DNA of 64,000 nucleotides from Liolophura sinensis (taxonomy: Eukaryota; Mollusca; Polyplacophora; Chitonida; Chitonidae), in the NCBI RefSeq assembly GCF_032854445.1, contig NC_088300.1:2604001-2668000 (forward strand). Reading direction: 5' to 3'. Each line of letters starts with the position of its first letter. Position 1 is the first letter of the stretch. Below the pieces are notes generated by a model, which was not told where the DNA came from, did not search any database, and worked only from the letters and a program-made list of their open reading frames with translations. Below, one piece after another: positions 1-12,999 of this stretch. The position numbers and the translations under genes were made by a program.

Positions 1-480
1 AAAGTACTGACAAGAGGCGACTATCAGACCTTTGAGCGATGAGGTCGCGTGTTCGAATCTAACTGATGACTTCAAAAAGGTTTTGCCCAGTACTCCGCTT
101 TCATTCACATATGAACTTGACTGCCATTGTACATTTATGAGTGAAAATGATCAAGGCGCTAAATAAAATTAACTTCTTAGTTAGAGTTGCATGTAAAGCG
201 TAAAAATGAACCTGACAACCCAGACAAACGGAAGAATGTAACAAGCACAGATATATTCTACTTCATACAGAATTACATAGAGTATTCCCGTCTTTATGTG
301 TTTATAATACGCGGTGAGTGATTAAAGCTCCTCATGTACACGAGCTAGAGTCTAAGACACGACTCACAGTTACAGCAAATAGGAAGCTCCGATCGCCAGT
401 TGAATCTAGTCAGAGAGAAAAAAGTGTACACTGAGCATAAGATTCATTAATTTCATTGATATTTTTTCATTTCCTGGAAC
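1..480. other. No gene seen
   Basis: AT-rich. GTGTTCGAATCTAA near 51 resembles a tRNA box B and may be a SINE-head remnant. Confidence 0.5.
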
Positions 481-1000
481 TATTGCCAAGTGTGCCGAGG
501 CCTTTCATCGTGCCCTCGATGACCTGGGGAAGTGGGACAGACTAGCGACTAGGTTGGGTATGGTGTAATCTTTGATGAAGGAATTCCTGCCCCACGTGAT
601 GGTAGAGGAGAGACCGTGCTGGAACTCATTGCCCCCTGGTCTCCCAGTACCACAAGCTTCGCAGATATATACCTGCCAACACCTTCAAATATTTGACCTG
701 GCACGGATTCTCGGGAGGGATCAGCGTCTTGATTCCTCCCCCTCCAACAGTTACCTGCTGGGAGGGCCAATGCTGCAGTAAGAGTAACTCGATCAAGTAC
801 CCATCCGGCAAAACATTCCTTCATTAATGTCCTAATTAATGGGCTCAGATTCTCCCCCGGGGAAGTTGTTAAAATTCTAGATCGGGATTTCGTGTCATTC
901 CACAAGCTATGCCTGACCCAGAGTTCTGGCCGCTTGTCACACTCCCCTCCTCCCCAAACGCACAACCCTGCTTCACCCCACGCAGAGACCAGTTGAACCA
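480..1000. other. G+C-rich segment with several overlapping open frames, unresolved
   Basis: Base composition shifts to G+C-rich and several frames are open in turn, giving protein-like runs on the plus strand such as CAEAFHRALDDLGKWDRLA and GLRFSPGEVVKILDRDF. A 150-codon frame is also open on the minus strand. No family was recognised. It may be a decayed coding sequence or an old repeat. The G+C shift is the firmest observation. Confidence 0.25.
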
Positions 1001-1494
1001 AATTGGTTAGGATCTATGAGTACTGGTCAAGTATTTTAGCACCATTTTCTTCAGGTCGTGCTTATACGATCTGTTGATTTGTTTTCTGTTGAAGTATTTT
1101 CCTCAGGTGTGTCAAATGATCTGCAGACGCGTTTTGTTCGATGGTTAAACTTTTAACTCCTAGGTTAACTTATAGATAGTCAGGATATGGAATTAGAAAA
1201 CACATAAGCGAATTCCGCTAATTACCATTTCATGCGAGCCTTCAAAGCGATCTCACATACCACTGGTTGAAGCTAGCTTCTAAGGTACAGTGTGTCACAC
1301 TTTTCACGCCAATTTTCACAATCGAACTCGAGGTATGTTTGCTAAGTTATAGATCAGAATCGAGGGGGCGAAGATGGTGATGTGGGAGTAGAGTTTTTGT
1401 TGTCTTTTTAAGGAGGTGGGGGCGGGCTGTCCCTATTATCTAACCGCGCATGTGTGGGTACTGAACTCCTGTACTATTCTTATACGCCTACCAA

Positions 1495-1672
1495 AGGAGG
1501 TGATGGTGGTGACGACGATCATGGTGATGTTGCCGATGATGATGTGATGATGGTGGTGACGACGATCATGGTGATGGTGATGACGATGAGGATGATGATG
1601 ACGACGACGACGATCATGGTGATGCTGCCAATGATGATGATGGTGATACTGATGATGTTAACTATCATCCTT
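1495..1672 (+). repeat. Imperfect GAT/GAC/GGT trinucleotide tract
   Basis: Runs such as GATGATGATGGTGATACTGA give Asp-rich or Met-rich translations depending on frame. Low complexity, not a gene. Confidence 0.8.
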
Positions 1673-1942
1673 TGTCGTGAAAGGACCATAAATGATAACT
1701 ACAATTTATGTGTGAGGGTGTGTCTGTGAAACAACTGTCTAAATTTTCATCTTTTTGGCTATGTATCTGTATCTGTAGAATTCAAACTGTTTTCGGAGTT
1801 TTTGAGTGAAGCGCCTCAGCGAATTGAAGCAATGTGGCGTCATAGGTGAAGTGTCCATTTGGCTCAGTAACATAGCTGAGTGTGTGAGAGAGGGCTACAT
1901 ACTGTACTTATGATAATTACGAAACAGCTAGACCTGTATATT

Positions 1943-2030
1943 ATGGATCACCAATCAAATAGATAGATTAAATAAATATACAATAGGTGCATTCCTGAGT
2001 ACGGCGTTAAACACCGATCAGGTAAATATA
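1943..2030 (+). mobile_element. Two SINE tail fragments
   Basis: CACCAATCAAATAGATAG near 1948 and CTGAGTACGGCGTTAAACAC near 1996 are two partial tails of the SINE family in a row. Confidence 0.55.
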
Positions 2031-3156
2031 CGAACAGGCTATAGATGCTGAAAAACTATCCAGCTGAGGATCAACAATCTGTAAGATACTGTGTTACGGC
2101 TGTTCTCGTTCATTACAGCATTTATTACCCTAGTTATCCCACTACATGGCTAAATATAGTGGGACAAGCAGTCCTCTACATACATGTGGTAGATGAATAA
2201 CCTTATTAATAGAGCATGTCTCACAACTCCTCAAGTACTCGCTGTATACCCAGATGACCACAAGCGGAAACTAATTATATAGGATGAGAGCTGAAGATAC
2301 CGAGGGTACATTCACAAAATAACTCCGTTACATATGTATATACATTCCATCCCACACATGTTTGGGGGAATCCGGCGAAAACATCCAGCAAACAGACAAG
2401 GCAATTATATACAAACGTATAGAATCAGTAACCGAAGCCAGGCTTAGAGAAAAGAGATGAGTACAGAGGCTCGGTAGGATGGGCGAAGTCTTTATAAAAC
2501 CGGAGGCACGCGGGTACGTGTATTACAGTCCTCAGATAGGGAGATATAGCACTGATGCTTCCAGTCGGATAGCTTTCTTTTCAACAAAATCAAGAAGTAA
2601 ATGCAAAAATAAAATATAACATTTTTTTTCAAGGGAAGACATCAAAATGGGACAATAGCGTTGAGTATATTATTTATTTATTTAATTTATTGTTATTTAA
2701 TGATTTATTTAATTTAGTGTTTTTTAATATAAAACTCATGCAGGAATTTTTTACCTATGTAGTGTTAGCTGGAGTTTCCGGATTGTACCACTCACCTCTG
2801 GCGACTTTCTGGTGAATGTTCCCACCCGTGGCATATGTTGTGTTAGTACAAGCAAACATCGTGTAAGACGACCATGCACTTCTTATGCCCAAGGCCCATA
2901 TATAATAGGGAAATTTGTTCGAGTATCTGCGTGTATATATATGTTCATACAGTAACTGAGTTAATGAATTACAACCAAATTAAGTTTTAAGTTACGAAGT
3001 GCACGATTGTGAATTTTGTCCTGCATGCACCCACTGAGCCCTTACCTGTGCCCGAAGGAATTAGGGTAATTCAACTTACCCTGCCATCGTATTGATAATC
3101 AGAGTTGTCTTATTGGCGATACCATTAGGCTTACTGCAAAATACAGATGTACATAT

Positions 3157-3672
3157 GATGATTCTGGACGTTAAGGAAACTATGTATATGGTGTGATGGA
3201 CGTTAAGGAAACTATGTATATGGTGTGATGAACGTTAAGGAAACTATGTATGTGGTGTGATGGACGTTAAGGAAACTGTGTATATGGTGTGATGAACGTC
3301 AAAGAAACTGTGTATATGGTGTGATGAACGTCAAAGAAACTGTGTATATGGTGTGATGGACGTTAAGGAAATTATGTATGTGATGTGATGGACGTTAAGG
3401 AAACTGTGTATATGGTGTGATGGACGTTAAGGAAACTATGATATATGGTATGATGGACGTTAAGGAAACTATGATACATGGTGTAATAGACGTTAAGGAA
3501 ACTATGTATTTGGTGTGATGGGCGTTAAGGAAACTATGATACATGGTGTAATAGACGTTAAGGAAACTATGTATTTGGTGTGATGGGCGTTAAGGAAACT
3601 ATGATACATGGTGTAATAGACGTTAAGGAAACTATGTATTTGGTGTGATGGACGTTAAGGAAACTATGTTTC
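3157..3672. repeat. Minisatellite, 32-33 bp unit, about 16 copies
   Basis: Unit contains GGACGTTAAGGAAACTATG followed by ATATGGTGTGAT. The right half alternates two variants (GTATTTGG and GATACATGG), a small higher-order pattern. Confidence 0.9.
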
Positions 3673-3726
3673 ACGTGAAATTAATCACGCAAATGATGTA
3701 ATTAAAATCACGACCTGCATTTTGCC

Positions 3727-4565
3727 GGGGGTATTTACTAAACTAAGCCAAGTATTAACCTTAGTCAGGGGTTATGTACTAAAACAAGCTAGGTATCAAC
3801 CTTAGTTCGGGGTTATGTACTAAAACAAGCCAAGTATTAACCTTAGTCCGGGGTTATGTACTAAAACAAGCCAAGTATTAACCTTAGTCCGGGGTTATAT
3901 ACTAAAACAAGCCAGGTATCAACCTTAGTTCGGGATTATGTACTAAACTAAGCCAAGTATTAACCTTAGTCCAGGGTTATGTACTAAAACAAGCCAAGTA
4001 TTAACCTTAGTCAGGGGTTATATACTAAAACAAGCCAGGTATCAACCTTAGTTCGGGATTATGTACTAAACTAAGCCAAGTATTAACCTTAGTCAGGGGT
4101 TATGTACTAAAACAAGCTAGGTATCAACCTTAGTTCGGGGTTATGTACTAAAACAAGCCAAGTATTAACCTTAGTCCGGGGTTATGTACTAAAACAAGCC
4201 AAGTATTAACCTTAGTCCGGGTTATATGCTAAAACAAGCCAGGGATCAACCTTAGTTCGGGATTATGTACTAAAACAAGCCAAGTATTAACCTTAGTCCA
4301 GGGTTATGTACTAAAACCAGCCAGGTATCAACCTTAGTTCGGGGTTATGTACTAAAACAAGCCAGGTATTAACCTTAGTCCAGGGTTATGTACAAAAACA
4401 AGGCAGGTATTAACCTTAGTCCAGGGTTATGTACTAAAACAAGCCAAGTATTAACTTTAGTCCGGGGTTATGTACAAAAACAAGCCAGGTATTAACCTTA
4501 GTCCGGGGTTATGTACTAAAACAAGCCAAGTATTAACTTTAGTCCGGGGTTATGTACTAAAACAA
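3727..4565. repeat. Minisatellite, 41 bp unit, about 20 copies
   Basis: Unit contains TTATGTACTAAAACAAGCC then AAGTATTAACCTTAGTCC. Variants (AAGCTAGGTATC, AAGCCAAGTATT) recur in the same order, so blocks of several units were copied together. Confidence 0.9.
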
Positions 4566-4715
4566 AACTAGCATTATAATATTTAAGCCTGGCTTAATTA
4601 TCAATACCTTTAATACTTAACTTTTTGGCCTTACAAACTGACAAAAAACGATTAATTTCTTGTTCATTAACTGAGCATATGGCTAGGCTGGCCATTTACA
4701 ATGTTATATAGTATA

Positions 4716-5122
4716 CAGGGTGGAGCAAAAGTCTGGACCCACAGGCAATTTACTATATAACAATTTACAGTTTACAATAAGTGTTCGAACTGACTTCCAC
4801 CTTCCTTCAAACACTTTCTTACTCGGGAGACACATGATATATGCACATTTCGAAGCACAGAGCTATTCTCTCTTATGGTTTCAATTTCTTGTGTGGTGTT
4901 ATCTTTTAGTGCTTGTAATGTTCTTGGTTTGTTAGAATAAACCACTGGTTTAAGATGTCCCCATAAGAAAAGGGCTTAAATCCGGAATTGTCAGCTTCTC
5001 TGCCATCGGTAACAATCTGAAAGATAATAAATAAAATTATTCATGATACTTATGTTAAAAATAAATGAAAACTAATTCAATAGTAAACTGCCTATGGTTC
5101 CAGACTTTTGCTCCACCGCGTG
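4716..5122 (-). mobile_element. Internally deleted mariner/IS630-like DNA transposon
   Basis: Both ends carry the inverted repeat GGTGGAGCAAAAGTCTGGA, followed inward by CCA-AGG. Between them, on the minus strand (about 4975-4772), lies the C-terminal end of a DDE transposase: FLWGHLKPVVY, then PRTLQALKDNTTQEIETI, and a terminal RKCLKEGGSQFEHLL before a stop. The FLWG-LK-VY and final CL-GG-F-H patterns are typical of the C-terminus of this superfamily. The catalytic core is missing and an in-frame stop precedes FLWG, so the copy cannot move on its own. Target duplication is unclear. Confidence 0.8.
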
Positions 5123-6760
5123 CCGCGTAATCAGAAGCTTTTATGTAGATACTTTCGAAGAACCGTACTCTACAGCCTTTAACATAGGCGATAACTTTAA
5201 CAAAAAAGGTTGCACCTGTAATCAAAAGATGTATTGTACATATTCTTCATGTGCATAAATATATCACTCAACAGTGAAAAAAGAAGCGCTGGCCCTCCGC
5301 GCCAAAAATACCTTGTCCAATGCGGGCGCGTTTTCAAATCCACGAAATTCTATTTTTTCTTTTTTTTTTTGTACTTTGCTTTTTAAAACGGCTTTTCATT
5401 TTCCGGTTATCGCGATTCTTGAATAGGAAATATTGACCAGTACGTAATCATGCATTGCCGCAATGACTCTAGCAATGGTAGCCGTGGCTTCCTTAACGTC
5501 CATCACAACATATGTGTATAAGTGAAATATTCTTGAGTACGGCGTAAAACACCAATCAAATAAATAAATAACACAGCATATGTACGTATTCTGTACTTTG
5601 CAATCCTGTTGTATCGCCAATAAGGCGTAAACGATGTGTTTGTATGATTACTGAATTACGTGTGAGGCATAAATCTACAACATACAAGACTAAATACAGC
5701 ACAAAAAGTAATGCCCAAGCAACCAAGACAGAATCATGGCAACTGGTGCACACGTTACCGCTGGAATGCAGGCTCTTGTCATTTTACCTGAGTTATTTAG
5801 GGTTTTATTCTAACCAATCATGTAACGGCTAAAATAAATAGTTTCTAACGTTATACTTTAAAAACCTGCATATACTTCAGGCACTCATGATTGAGCAATT
5901 GTGCCACATACCGTCCAGCCCGTGTAAATGGTCTCAGATCCATATAAGCATTCAATCGCCAATACAGGTGCTTAACTTGTCCAGTCTGTGTGTGATGAAG
6001 CAACCATAAAAATATTGGCATGTATAGGTTTATCTATAGGATGGGGGCTCATAAAGACTGTACACCCGAAAATGCACAGAATCACGCCTTTAATGATCAG
6101 GACACTGATTCAAAATAACTCTCCAACAAAGCTGGTAAAGGATTGCTCCGCTTAGTGTGATGACGTGTGTAATGCGTAACAAAGACCATGGCGAAAGTCA
6201 GCGTAAGCATTGTGTAAACTGACAGAAAACTTTTGCAAACTTAGCCGAGAAAAACTTTGCCCTTTGCTTTGGCGTGTGAAAGCATGTTGAGCTATTGTCA
6301 GTGTTTGATCTGTAATCACAGTGTGTACAGAGCTGACTACGTTCGCACTGCTAATGTGCAGCACATGCCTCTACATAGTTTACATAAGTAAAGCTGTGTC
6401 AGCTGTAAAACTCAGGGATATGTACCCACAATTTGTTTATTCTAACACAGAAAACACATGTCCGTGATTGTCTTGCGTTGTTGTTGTTGCCTTCTATGAG
6501 CGCAAGTGTGAATGGGATATAGCCAATGTATAACTGAACAAATTATCTTCAGATGAAATGTAAACCGAAAGATGTTGTTGCTGTTTTTAAATGACAGCGA
6601 GTAACTGAACAAAAACAACTTTCACATAAAAATAATAACCACCCTAGGACGTTCTATTTACCTTTTATTTGAAAAATCCCTATGAAAATAAATGAAGGAC
6701 TCAATGCCTGGGATACCTGCTATGCCTTCCAGTATCAATCTTACTGCACAAGGAAAGTTT
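5123..6760. other. No gene seen apart from SINE tail
   Basis: 5400-5630 is an inverted relative of the sequence around 3108-3200 (see findings). The rest is plain AT-rich DNA. Confidence 0.5.
5513..5573 (+). mobile_element. SINE tail, 5' truncated insertion
   Basis: Only the last 60 bp of the SINE remain (ATTCTTGAGTACGGCG to AAATAAATAA). Near-identical flanks, CACAACATATGT before and CACAGCATATGT after, are a target duplication. Confidence 0.75.
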
Positions 6761-7085
6761 TGTTGATGTGTGGAGGAGGCAGCTGATGGTAATGTGTTGT
6801 GTGGAGGAGACAGCTGATGATAATGTGTTGTGTGGAGGAGCCAGCTGATGATAATATGATAATTAGTGGTGCCAAGTGATGTGTGGAGGAGACAGCTGAT
6901 GATAATGTGTTGTGTGGAGGAGCCAGCTGATGATAATATGATAACTAGTGGCGCCGAGTGATGTGTGGAGGAGCCAGCTGATGATAATGTGTTGTGTGGA
7001 GGAGCCAGCTGATGATAATATGATAACTAGTGGCGCCGAGTGATGTGTGGAGGAGGCAGCTGATGATAATGTGTTGTGTGGAGTT
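6760..7085. repeat. Compound minisatellite around GTGTGGAGGAGCCAGCTGAT
   Basis: A short unit (GTGTGGAGGAGCCAGCTGAT plus GATAATGTGTT) and a longer spacer (GATAACTAGTGGCGCCGAGT) alternate. Confidence 0.85.
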
Positions 7086-10084
7086 TGTATCTTTATTGTG
7101 CAATTATGTGTTACCCTTACCCAAAGTAGCTATGGACCCTGAATGCTCCTTTACTGGCTCTGACTTTTAAATGATGTATCCTCAGCTGATTGTCATTGCA
7201 AAGTTCGTTTTCTAATCAAAGTGTGCCAGTCATCCTGTTACTCCGATTGTGTTTGTATATGACATTCTAATCTTTGTGGATTTTCAGCAAATGCAAATGT
7301 TCTGGTGTATCACAACCCAGTCTATGACTATACATGTAACTGACAAAAATCTCTCAGCTCATTGGCTTATCGGCTTATCGGACAGACCTACGGTCCAACA
7401 GCCCCGCGGCACTGGGCATTCATTACACACATACAACGGTACCTCAGCTCATATACTAAATGTGATACATGCATATTCAAAAAGCAAAGCAATTCCCCCA
7501 GGATATGTGGGCACATGGATGTGGTGCACCGGGAACATTGGGTTTAATACCGGCTTGCTGCTCACGTGCATTCAGATTACCTTGGACCAATCAATGAATC
7601 CACAGATCTGTGCAGAATCACTTAATAAACTGTATACGCATGTGCATGGATACTATATGCAACAAATACATATTTGCCTATGTTGTTCACACAGTTTTAT
7701 TTGCTATACCAAATAAAGGCAGGGACCTATAATACCTTTAATAGACACACACACATATATATAAGCTGAATTTAACAGAAAAGACATCTAATAACGTAAT
7801 CTTAATCATGTAGGAAGAGGGGTAGAAAAATATCAGAACGGCCACTGCCAGTTTGTTCTGGCGAGCTTTGTAATTCAACTTTAATTTGGAATTGTTATTA
7901 CGCCATATGATACCCGAATTATATATTATATACATGTTTGAGAAACCAGAAACATGATCTCGTGTCCCACTCCTACGGATGAATGGAAACACTTTTCGCG
8001 TGGTGTCAACGGAATAATTATAGATATAATTCGCGCCTGCTTTTCAAATGTTAACATGTTAAGACGTATGTTTTGCTTACTTATGTGTTTTAAACTGTCA
8101 AATACTTAATCGAGGCATATATACACCCTTGGTATAATGTTGTGTTTTCTTCTTAAAGTTCATAAATTTAGGCCTTTTTTTCATACAGGTACGATTTCAA
8201 CCGATTCTTTTTCAATCCTGTCAGTTATGGAGCGGACATGTGTCACATCGTTGACATGTTTTCGTCAGGTCCATAACCTATATATGTAAAGCACACATGC
8301 AGAGCACATAAAAAGATTAACCTACACGTTGTTATTGCACTGACCAATAACAACCTCTCTCTCTCTCACAAACACAGACTTGTCTAATTATAGCTTAAGC
8401 ATTTCAATATAACATGGTAAGAAATGGCTGTCTACACCGATGAGAGCATCAATAATTCATCGGAATGACACGATGACAGCTGGTAAGATTTCCGCCAATC
8501 CGGATAGGCAGCTTCCCAGTCGTAACCTAATTTTTTGTGGGATAGAGCTCGGTAGAATTAATGTATTGACTGGTGTACGTGTTTTTGTTATACACGTGTT
8601 CTCTATTTGCTTCCTTTGTATAGGTCGAGATTAATAAACTATCTATAGCGATTATCCACTCATTAGCGATTGATTTCATGTGTCAGTCATACATAAGAAT
8701 GTGTTATTTGGATTGTATATATATACAGGTGTATATCTGCCAGAGTAAATGTACTAATCTGGTATTTAAAAATGCACCCATGTATCAGTGGCGTTAAATG
8801 CCATAAAACAATCTCAACGAGTCATTGGACTGACGCATATTTTTCTCTGTGTGATCGCTTTTGCATGACAAAACCTCGAGATATATCTTGAGCATTCGCT
8901 AACAGTCATCTGGCTTCCAGCACATGCAATGTATATTTTTCCGATGCTTCTGTACGAATAGTCCTAACGGCCAAATACCTGCAGTGGGGAGGCTGGGGTG
9001 CATGGTGTTTTTTCCAGGCAACACTTGATCCGGTTCCCTCCATCATGCAAAAACCGGAACTCCATGATACAAATGAAAAAATCCCCAGCGTATACGACGT
9101 TAACAAAACAGAAGTCCATAAAAGTATATAAATAAATGAAAGTATGTAATACAAGTCAAGTGTGGATAGTACAACGGGTGGAACGTCAACGCTAAACACA
9201 TGTAACTATAACTGACTGAGGATTGCATATGTTTGCTCATATTAAGCATATATAGTCACAATTTATTGGGGGGGGGGGGTCTTCCAGGTATATATATATA
9301 TATACATAATATATGTACATCTTTAAATGTTAAAGACAGACTTGTAAACTCCACGCAGTTGTGGATGAGGACATGTTGTATAATATAACACTATATCTTA
9401 TGTCTGATTAACATTTTAGGTGTTGATCAGTTCCACATTACAAATATTATAATCTAAAAGATCTTCCAACACACTCATTACGCGCAGTAGCTTCTACAAA
9501 GTCAGTACTCACATTCTACAGTATTTAACTCACTGTGAAAACGTTAACATTTGTGTTGTAAGAGGCAAAACTGGACTGTGTTTGCAAATTTGAATTTAAG
9601 TTGTGACCTCTGTATACCAGAATTACATAAAATTGGGTTTTGCCTCTGAATATTAGACTCTACAGACGTACGTTGATCCTAATGATTTCGTTGCTACTTG
9701 GGATTAACCTATTGTATGTTCACGCTTTTATTGCCCGCAGCATGCAGGCAATATCAACGCATGCATATATTTTCGCGTCGCGGAGCGTGTTTTCACCCAT
9801 GGAGGACAAATGTGATTTTGCTTTCTATTACATGACACCAAGCCTTATTAACATGTGGCTCCCCTGTACGGCTTATCTTGTTTGCCGGAAGTCAGACGCA
9901 GTTCACATAGATCCAGTCAATCACAAAGACTTAGGGCTGCACGACTGATCGTTTTACAGAAGCCATATTGTTTGTATGCGTGCAGCGAATTGATTGCTCT
10001 ATATAAGGCATTGGTAGTAAACACAACGTTCACTGAGTTCACTTCGACATTTCCTATATAACCTACGAGGTCATCAGCACGAGC
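7085..10084. other. No convincing gene
   Basis: An ORF of up to 155 codons at 7249-7716 lacks recognisable motifs and splice context. Poly-G at 9269-9279 and a TA run near 9290. Confidence 0.45.
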
Positions 10085-10490
10085 AAACGTGATGAGTATA
10101 TGAAAACAAACAAATCATGATGAGTATATGGGGAACAAACAAATCATGATGAGTATATGGGGAACAAACAAATCATGATCAGTATATAGGGAACAAACAA
10201 AGCATGATGAATAATTGGTAAACAAACAAATCATGATGTGTATATGGGGAACAAACAAAACATGATGAATATATGGGGAACAAACAAATCATGATGAGTA
10301 TATGGGGAACAAACAAATCATGATGAGTATATGGGGAACAAACAAATCATGATGAGTATATGGGGAACAAACAAAACATGATGTGTATATGGGGAACAAA
10401 CAAATCATGATGAGTATATGGGAAACAAACAAATCATGATGAGTATATACGAACAAAAAAATATAATGAATATATGAGGAACAGACAAAC
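10084..10490. repeat. Minisatellite, 29 bp unit, about 13 copies
   Basis: Unit ATCATGATGAGTATATGGGG plus AACAAACAA, decaying at both ends. Confidence 0.9.
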
Positions 10491-12409
10491 CATCCCGATG
10501 ACATCAGGATATAGATTATGACATCTTGTGACACCTGGGAATTAAGAGCTCTTCCCACATCAAACTATGGTTGGGAGGAATATTCGAGGATTAACTAACT
10601 GTAATTTTATTGGTCAGATATTTTAAACTCGGGGAAAAGCCTTGATGTCGTCATGGCATCTGAAATTTTGTAATTTTCAAAATTGTAACTTAGCATTCAA
10701 ACTGAGCGAAAACTCACGTCTATTAATTACTCCGGAAGGCCTCTTGTCCTCCAGCACCCAGCAAAACTCAGTGCAGTATTTGCCCTATTTTATGGTATAT
10801 TTTCAACCAGGCGATAATGCTTACAAACGATGCAAATGTTTTACGAAGCCATGTCTTCATGTTTTCTATCACAAAGAACGTAAGAATATATAAATACCTA
10901 GTTTACCTACATTTTTATCATAATGGTGGATAGGAATTCCTGTTCCGATATGTGGATGCTTCTAGCTCCCCGTTGTGATGATCTCCATCTTAGTATACAA
11001 ATTTTGTGGGCACAAAAATTAGTGAACCTGTTGGGATTAAGCCAGCCGTTGGCTGCGTTATATTAATTGGTCGAAATGGCATTTAGAATATGTCTCTAGA
11101 CGTCTGGAATCTCGGAGCTTCCGGGGCCTGGGCGGGCCCTGGGCCTTCGCCTATCATCGCCTATGGTAGGCGGTCCGCTCGCCACCTCTCCACATCGCTG
11201 CCTACAGGGCTGATTAATCTGGTCAATATATAATGAACGTTGTTCAGTTTATCCACATGCGCTATTCGGGCAAATATTTCACAACTCACATAGTGCGTAT
11301 CGGTATTTCATCGGAAAGTAAGTATAGATATATAAAGTATGGAAGACATCCGAAACCTAAATTTGTGGGAAATGTGCAGTATAGGCGTTCATCTTCACAA
11401 CCTTTTGGATGGATATTTTTTTCTTAAAATACATTCAAACGCGCGTACGGCTGTGTAGAGACCAAAAGAGCTTACGGGACCTTGCCGGCCCCTGGACCCT
11501 CGTCACAATGGTCATAATAATGACCCCCTCCCCCAACCCCCCCCCCCCCCCCCCAACGCTTTTCATTAGCTTCTTACGCCCCTGTTATTGTAAGTAATTA
11601 TGACTTCAGAAAGCTTGTATTGAATCATGTGAACATTACGAACGGTCCATTACCCAAAAACATTGCAAGGGAATAAGACTGTTCACAGAATGATGTTAGC
11701 GCTGATATCATCCCCGCCAGTTGCATAGCGCGAGTTTTGACAGGATAGGATGATATTTCCGCTAAAATCGTTTGTGAGAAAAGTCCCTGGTTTTCGGCTT
11801 GACGTCATCAGGTTAACACTCCCGTGACTCTGGAGACATGTGCTTATCCCAGTCACTGTGTATCGACACATAAGTGAGCCATCGCCTTAACATAGGGCAG
11901 CCGCCCATTTCAAATCTCAACAGCTGAGAGGTGGAGTTATATAACCGAGGCCCAGGCCTCAATATCATCCAGCCAACACGCGCACATGGCAAGGGTATCA
12001 GGTTCACCAAGTCAGATAACATAGCTGTCCTCCCTGTCTCTATCTCCCTGTACCATCTAATCACTCCCACGGGAGGAGGATAAGTTATTAGTGTCACGTG
12101 ACCAGAAACACGACTGCCACCGACGCAGTGATGCAAACTCAACACAGTGTTCAATTTGATGCGGTCCAGAAAACTTGTATATCTTTTTTTTTTGTTTTTT
12201 TTTTCTTTTAAAAATTCAAACAGACCGAGTCCCATATTCATGAAAAAACTGCACTGTAACAGTCGGTAAATAGGTACAAAGGAAAGATAATATAGAGAAA
12301 AGTAAAACGTCAGTTTCATAGAATATGCTATTTTATCGTCCGTATTATATGTAAGATTCAAATCTGAAATTAATGTGAATTAATAAAATTAATATTGGTA
12401 TGACACTTC
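10490..12409. other. No convincing gene
   Basis: Poly-C near 11540. A 182-codon minus-strand ORF at 11813-12361 has a low-complexity Lys run and no known motif. Confidence 0.45.
11021..11053 (+). repeat. Short block shared with the SINE at 16046
   Basis: AGTGAACCTGTTGGGATTAA and the next 13 bases also occur at 16052-16085. It is probably a 3'-truncated fragment of the same element head. Confidence 0.5.
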
Positions 12410-12420
12410 ATGGGCATTCC

Positions 12421-12674
12421 GGGGCCCTCCATGGCTCAGTTAGTTAGCGCCCTTGCGCAGCGTAATGACCTAGGAGCCTCTCGTTGTGAGTTCAAATCCA
12501 GCTCATGCTGGCTTGCTCTCCGACCGTAAGTGGAAAGGTCTATCAACAACTTGCGGATGGTCATGGGTTTTCCCCGGGCTCTGCCCGTTTCCTGCTATCA
12601 TAATGCTGACCGCCGTCGTATAAGTGAAATATTCTTGAGTACGGCGTAAACACCAATCGCATAAATAAATAAAT
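12421..12674 (+). mobile_element. Full-length tRNA-headed SINE
   Basis: The head resembles a tRNA: box A TGGCTCAGTTAGTTAGCGC and box B GTTCAAATCC. A conserved central body follows, then the tail TGAGTACGGCGTAAACACCAA with AAAT repeats. It is flanked by a 12 bp target duplication, CATGGGCATTCC (12409-12420) and CATGGGTATTCC (12675-12686), which marks a true retroposition. One mismatch in the duplication indicates moderate age. Confidence 0.85.
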
Positions 12675-12877
12675 CATGGGTATTCCCTCTCTGAGGAAGC
12701 GAAAGCGTGTGCTAAATTATTTCCAATGTTGAACTTTAAAGTCCTATCTCACCATTGTTTTTAAAAGTAACGTTATGTGTTTTGTATATAAAAGGGAAGA
12801 TCGCATCATAATTCTGAAGAGCATACGAGATTTTCGAGGTCTTGATCTAATGATTAAAGCTGCTTATCTTTGCATAG

Positions 12878-12972
12878 GTTTCCCCACTCTCATGGCCGTT
12901 TGTCCCACATTCCTTGAGGACCACATGCACAATCTTGCACCAAGATACGGTGTGCAGAGCAGCACTCCACAG
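12878..12972 (+). CDS. Candidate isolated coding exon, unknown protein
   Basis: Acceptor CTTTGCATAG, 95 nt open in one frame (FPTLMAVCPTFLEDHMHNLA, then PRYGVQSSTPQ), and a good donor CAG|GTGAGA. Composition is protein-like and less AT-rich than its flanks. No partner exon was found, and the family is not recognised; chance remains possible. Confidence 0.25.
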
Positions 12973-12999
12973 GTGAGAAAGTTCACCTGTAACTTGCCA

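Larger units (their letters stand above)
1000..3157. other. No gene seen apart from the tract at 1495 and SINE tails near 1950-2030
   Basis: AT-rich, short chance ORFs only. Confidence 0.5.

Noticed and set aside
7249-7716. 155-codon plus-strand ORF
   Set aside because: No domain, no splice context.
9640-9948. Membrane-like ORF (MISLLLGINLLYVHAF)
   Set aside because: Hydrophobic start is suggestive of a signal anchor, but no following exon or family was found.
11813-12361. 182-codon minus-strand ORF
   Set aside because: Contains a low-complexity Lys run and no recognisable domain; probably chance.
12421-12500. tRNA gene
   Set aside because: Box A and B are present but the sequence continues into a SINE body and AAAT tail with target duplications.
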